64,000 nt of DNA from Tupaia tana (lineage: Eukaryota > Chordata > Mammalia > Scandentia > Tupaiidae), in NCBI GenBank assembly GCA_026018925.1, contig JAKSZU010000029.1, forward strand, positions 9,399,378 through 9,463,377. Direction: 5' to 3'. Positions 60,043 to 64,000 of this stretch are shown piece by piece. The translations under genes and the position numbers were made by a program. The first letter of the stretch is position 1. Each line of letters opens with the position of its first letter. The notes under the pieces were generated by a model. The model was not told where the DNA came from. It did no database searches and worked only from the letters and a program-made list of their open reading frames with translations.

Positions 60043-60298
60043 AAAAAAGAAAAAGAAAAAGAGGTGTGATGTGATATTTCACAATTGTTTTCATTTGTAT
60101 TTTCCTAATGATTAGTGATATTGAGTTTTTATTCATATGCCTATTGGCCATCTGTATACTTTCTTCTGAAAAATATCTATCCAAGTCCTTTACACTTTTC
60201 TCCCTCAGTTGTTATCTAAATATTAAGTTTTTAATTAATTTTGAATATTAACTTTTTATGTAATATATTACTTACCAGTTTTTAGTTTTATATAACTT

Positions 60299-60554
60299 TT
60301 TTTTTTTTTTTTTTTTTGGAGAGCTTTTTGCTATAGGGCGTGTGTGCTTGCCAGAAAGACAGAGAGACAGAAAGTGAAAAATCACCCCCCACGGGGGATG
60401 GCCATGCTGCAATTCTCCTCCATTCTCTTCTCAGGACCTTGGGCACACATGCACATAAGCCCGGTGTGAGTTTAAGCCACAGGGTTCAGGACTCAAACTG
60501 CAGTAGACTACATGGGAGTCCAGCAACATAGCCATTACACCAACTGCTGGTCCC
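60299..60554 (-). mobile_element. SINE-L, young copy with target duplication
   Basis: A T-run then GGAGAGCTTTTTGCTATAGG to CACCAACTGCTGGTCCC. AGTTTTATATAACTT lies at 60284-60298 and 60555-60569. Subfamily GGGACC / GTTTAAGCC. Confidence 0.95.
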
Positions 60555-60879
60555 AGTTTTATATAACTTCGATTATTATTGATTTTCTTATTCTTTATCT
60601 TGAGATTACTCTGCCATGGCGTGAGTTTTCCACCCATAGTGCATGTCTACCACCTGTTTCTTGCCTTTCCTCTTCATTTATGGTTAAATATTAATGTTTT
60701 ATGAACAAAAGGCTAAGGAAAGAAACAGAACAACTATTCTAATGGTTTTATCCCCCAGAACACTACTACTGGTAAGACAATAGAAACCAACTGCAGGTTC
60801 AGAATTCCTTACCAAAAATGCTTAGAACCAAGTTTTAGGTTTAAGACCTTTATTAAATTTGGAGTATTTTTGGTGTTTG

Positions 60880-61022
60880 AAATATTTTTTAGAGAGATAT
60901 TTTTTCCTACAGGATGAATGCACTTACTGGAGCAACCAAGAGAGACAGAAAGACCAAAATTACTTCCTAACATTGATGACCACACCACAATCTCTTCTCC
61001 TCCATCCTCTTCTCAGGACTTT

Positions 61023-61064
<42 letters not shown>

Positions 61065-61167
61065 TCACACACCTAGGATGAGTTTCAATCTACAAGGTAT
61101 GGGATTCAAACTGCAGTCAGCCATGTGTGAGCCCAACAATGTAATCATTATGCCATCTTCTGGTCCT
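60880..61167 (-). mobile_element. SINE-L copy with CA microsatellite
   Basis: TTTTTAGAGAGATATTTTTT to ATGCCATCTTCTGGTCC. A CA tract (61026-61062) expanded at the usual GCACACACGC position. Confidence 0.85.
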
Positions 61168-61261
61168 AGAAACTGGAATATTGATTAATAATCAGGAGAT
61201 AACCGAAGTCTAATCATATATGATTCATATGCTTTTTATATACAGTCTTAAAGTGACTATT

Positions 61262-61460
61262 AGAAAAAATATTTATTTATTTAGTGATTGATTGATTATT
61301 TCTCAACCTGTGAAAGGGAATGTGTGCCCACTAGAGAGAGACATAGTGACACAGAGAGAGTATAATAGTGAGAAATCAAGCTGCCAAATCTGAGACTCAA
61401 ACCATGATCAGTCATGTGAGAGTCTAGTGCCTCAACCACCATGCCACCTGCTAGACCCAT
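61262..61460 (-). mobile_element. SINE-S-like copy
   Basis: AAAAAATATTTATTTATTTA to ATGCCACCTGCTAGACCC. Confidence 0.83.
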
Positions 61461-61639
61461 AAGGTAATTTTGTACAGTATTATGAATTGTAGCATTTTGA
61501 CCATGACCTGTCACATGAGGTTAACTGTAGAATGCTCCACCTGTGGCATTATGGTGCAGCTCAAAGCATTTCAGATTTTGTAGCATTTCAGATGTTGTAT
61601 GAGAAATGCTCAGTCTGTAGTAACAATGCCAGAAATAAG

Positions 61640-61798
61640 TAGAGCCAGCAGGTAGTGTAGTGGGTAAGGTGCTGGACTCCTACATGGCCAACTGCTGTTT
61701 TAGTCCCAGACATGATGAATTCCTTTCTCATTTTCTCTCTCTCTGGCCAAATTAAATAGTAATAATGATAAATAAAATTAAATAAGTACTTTTAAAAT
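61640..61798 (+). mobile_element. SINE-S copy
   Basis: GTAGAGCCAGCAGGTAGTGT to GATAAATAAAATTAAATAAG. Confidence 0.88.
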
Positions 61799-62009
61799 AT
61801 CAGAAATAACTAAAATGCGTATAAAGCATATAAAGTTACTTAACAAATTTATATTATGTAAAAATATCCCAGCTTCCTAGAAAACTAAATAATTTAAAAA
61901 CCTCTAATTTTGTTTTGCTGTGATCTAAATGCTTTTAGACCTGCAAGCTCTCCAGAGGAGGAGATAGAAAGCCATTTCTTTCAGTTTTAATAAAAATGCC
62001 CTGTAAAGG

Positions 62010-63721
62010 CAGAAGAAGCTGAGCCTTCAGGAGAAGGTTCCACATGGCGCCAGCGAACTAGATTTTTTAGGGAATGAAGATTTTCTACTGATAATTCAGC
62101 CTACAACAAACGAGCTAGCGACTGAACTTCAAGAATTTGAAAGAAACACACCATCCATCAGATGACGAGAAATCACTGCCGGGTCACGAGAAATATGGGA
62201 AAACAAGAAAATATCTCTCCTCCAAGGGAAAAGAGTAACTCTTCCTCATCCACAAGCAGTTCGGTGAAAATCATGGAAATGTCTGATAAGGAATTTAGAT
62301 CATTCATAATGTCGAAGCTAACAGAGATGGAAGAGAAGAGAGATAATGAACTGCTAAAGAGAAAGGAGAAAGAAGTTGATGAGGTCCAGGAGATGAGGAA
62401 ATTCTTGCTAGATCTAAAAGAGGAATTACACACTTTACAAAAGACTCAAACGGAACTGCTAGAGATGAAGTCTATAATACAAGAAGTCAAAATCTGCCTT
62501 GAAAGTATTAAAAGGAGACTAGATCATTGAGAAAATAGAATCTCAGATGTAGAAGAGAAAATGGCTGGCTTAGAAGAATCCACCATGAAGACTGAGAAAA
62601 TGTCCCAAAAATTTGAGAATGATATGCGAGAAGTACTGGATACCATCAAACGTCCAAATATACGGATAATTGGCATTCCAGAAGGTGAAGAGACCCATAA
62701 GGGAATTGATAATCTATTCCATGAAATCCTGCAAGAAAACTTTCCAAACCTAGAGAGGCATTTGAAGATCCAGTCCCAGGAAATACAAAGGACCCCAAAT
62801 AGAATCAACCCAAGAAGATCTTCTCCAAGACACATTATAGCCAGGTTGACCAAAACTGTAGACAAAGACAAGATACTAAGATTTGCAAGAGAAAAACATC
62901 AAGTTACCTACAAAGGACATCCCATCAGGCTAATAGCAGATCTCTCATCAGAAATAATGCGAGCAAGGAGAGAATGAAAAATATATTGAAAGTGTTACGA
63001 GAGAAGCAATTTCAGCCAAGAATACTGTACCTGGCAAGATTATCTTTCAGGCGGGAAGAAAAGACAAGAACATTCTCAGATAAACAAAACCTGAAAGAAT
63101 TTACCAGCACCAGACCAGATTTCCAAGAAGTTCTCAAGGGTGTGCTGTATCAGGAAAATTAAACACAGACTCACAGAAATAAGAGTCCAAAAACTAAGAA
63201 AGTGGCCAACTTAATCATAGGGACAAGTCTGGAGTTGAATATTATATACCAGAATTTAATCAGGAAAATTGAACCAGAACAGAAGATAAAAGTACATGAG
63301 ACTGATATGTTCATGCACCTACCATTTGAACAGAATTCTAACCTGTTTCCTGGCTTTAAGCAAAGTTCCTTGGCATTTCTTTGATTTAAGTTAAAACTGG
63401 TTTTCTTAGTAGTAATGAATGAACTCACCATTGAAAGTAGTTAGATTAAGTAGGAAATTGTGTGATCAATGCAATGCGGGTGGGAAGGGAATAAAGGACA
63501 ATTGTGGACACTGGAGGTGGTGTGAGAGGAGGGTGGGAAGGAACAGAGGGTCAGAAAGAGGGGTGGAAATATTTCTAGGAACTAGAAATGGAAAATTTTT
63601 TGTAATGTGCGTGATTGAGTCACTATGCAGTGTGTACTGGATGGGAGATCACATTTTGTGTGCTGTGATGATGCTTAGGGAACGGATGTAAATTGAGTTA
63701 CAAAAAAAAAAAAAAAGTTTC
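62010..63721 (+). mobile_element. Half-L1 (HAL1-type) retrotransposon, second copy
   Basis: It has one 5' monomer (62013-62120) joined directly to the ORF1 leader, so it lacks about 300 bp present in the 33.6-kb copy. ORF1 spans 62195-63162. The following tail (63163-63720) contains only the first of the two 3' units and ends ..AAAAAAGTTTCAG, where the MRPS36 retrocopy begins. Again no ORF2. Confidence 0.88.
62195..63162 (+). pseudogene. L1-type ORF1, nearly open
   Basis: Same product as at 34446-35394, with the complete GIPEGEETHKGIDNLF stretch that the other copy lacks. Lesions: TGA at 62528-62530 (Thr codon in the other copy) and a one-base deletion near 62975 that makes a premature TGA at RRE. 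The C-terminal domain continues in the next frame to QEN-stop at 63162. Total length matches about 321 residues. The two ORF1 copies differ by few residues, so the family is fairly young. Confidence 0.93.
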
Positions 63722-63739
63722 AGGGCCCCGGAAGCTGCC

Positions 63740-64000
63740 CCTTCTCTGGGGTCATGATGCACAGCAAGATGGCGTCTGCCAGTAGGGTCGTGCAGGTAGT
63801 GGAGCCACATACACCATTAATAAGGTTTCCTGACAGAAGAGACAATCCTAAACCCAATGTATCAGAAGCTTTGAGGGCTGCCATCCCACTCTTCTGCAGT
63901 TTCACAGCATTCTAAGGGAAGTAAATCACCAGATTTGCTGATGTATCAGGGTCCACCGGACACGGCAGAAATAATCAAAACTTTACCTCAGAAATACAGT
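63740..64000 (+). pseudogene. MRPS36: MRPS36 retropseudogene, cut by window end
   Basis: Start codons at 63754/63757. It reads MMHSKMASASRVVQVVEPHT, PLIRFPDRRDNPKPNVSEAL, then, after a small deletion and frameshift near 63883, SHSSAVSQHSKGSKSPDLLM, YQGPPDTAEIIKTLPQKY. MRPS36 (KGD4) is a small mitochondrial protein now placed with the 2-oxoglutarate dehydrogenase complex. No introns are present and the frame is broken, so this is a processed pseudogene. Its 3' end and any target duplication lie outside the window. Confidence 0.93.

Larger units (their letters stand above)
57721..60052 (+). mobile_element. Composite GC-rich VNTR retroelement, copy B, with L1 3' end
   Basis: A 2.33-kb insertion bounded by the perfect 17-bp duplication AAGAAAAAGAGGTGTGA (57704-57720, 60053-60069). 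In order: a 5' block of about 470 bp of unknown origin with AATAAA at 58172 (57721-58189); a minisatellite with a 55-60 bp unit (58190-59200); a few 20-bp units like those of copy A (59200-59310); the shared tail (59310-59753); an internal A-run; an L1 3' end (59764-60042); and the terminal A-rich end. Because one duplication encloses all parts, they moved as a single RNA. It lies in an older antisense L1. ORFs of over 500 codons in the minisatellite are low-complexity artefacts present on both strands. Confidence 0.87.
55795..60290 (-). mobile_element. L1 ORF2 C-terminal/3' part, antisense, cut up by later insertions
   Basis: L1 pieces in order: 55795-55990 (CAGCATAATGTCCTCCAAGA), 56235-56275 (GGCTGGATAATATTCTATTG), 56940-57250 (TGCAATGAACATGGAAGC, GGTAGTTCTATTTTTAATTT, TTTTCCATTGTG) and 60060-60290 (TTTCCTAATGATTAGTGATA, TATTGGCCATCTGTATACTT). 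They follow one L1 read on the minus strand, so SINEs at 55998-57687 and composite copy B at 57721 inserted into it afterwards. Confidence 0.8.

Overview
The window is intron-rich, repeat-dense DNA from a placental mammal. The host group is inferred from LINE-1 (L1) and half-L1 debris, MaLR-type LTRs, a broken KRAB zinc-finger gene, a broken vomeronasal type-2 receptor (V2R) gene and retrocopies of CYCS, RPL12 and MRPS36. There are no Alu, B1/B2/ID, rabbit C or carnivore CAN repeats that I can recognise. Instead the window is filled by two related tRNA-headed SINEs, called here SINE-L (about 255 bp) and SINE-S (about 150 bp). I cannot name the species. I see no intact protein-coding gene, tRNA, rRNA or CRISPR array.

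Layout. 1-5 kb: old antisense L1 and SINEs. 5.1-9.3 kb: a KRAB zinc-finger pseudogene (KRAB-A exon, KRAB-B exon, decayed finger exon). 9.5-11.8 kb: one arm of an inverted duplication; the other arm lies at 50.7-52.9 kb. 12-33 kb: SINEs, L1 3' ends, a MaLR LTR, an ORF-less half-L1 derivative at 15.8-16.8 kb and a CYCS retropseudogene at 18.8 kb. 33.6-36.4 kb: a near-complete half-L1 (HAL1-type) element with 5' monomers, ORF1 and no ORF2. 36.9-37.6 kb: an RPL12 retropseudogene inside a SINE. 38.4-41.4 kb: two further half-L1 insertions, one with a solo LTR inside. 42.8-46.5 kb: V2R pseudogene exons 3 and 2 on the minus strand. 46.8-48.3 kb and 57.7-60.1 kb: two copies of a GC-rich composite retroelement with a VNTR. 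62.0-63.7 kb: a second half-L1, followed by an MRPS36 retropseudogene cut by the window end.

The most unusual content is the composite element. Both copies have a CpG-rich minisatellite body, a shared 3' tail of about 435 bp, a poly(A) end and long target-site duplications. In architecture this resembles hominoid SVA elements, but I recognise none of the SVA parts. One copy carries an L1 3' end inside the same target-site duplication, which points to mobilisation by L1 machinery. SINE-L, the half-L1 elements, the composite element and the retropseudogenes all show L1-type target-primed insertion (target-site duplications, A-rich ends, 5' truncation or 5' inversion). The window therefore reads as a record of one active L1 system and its parasites.

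Identity calls rest on reading the sequence and on family knowledge. No database search was run.
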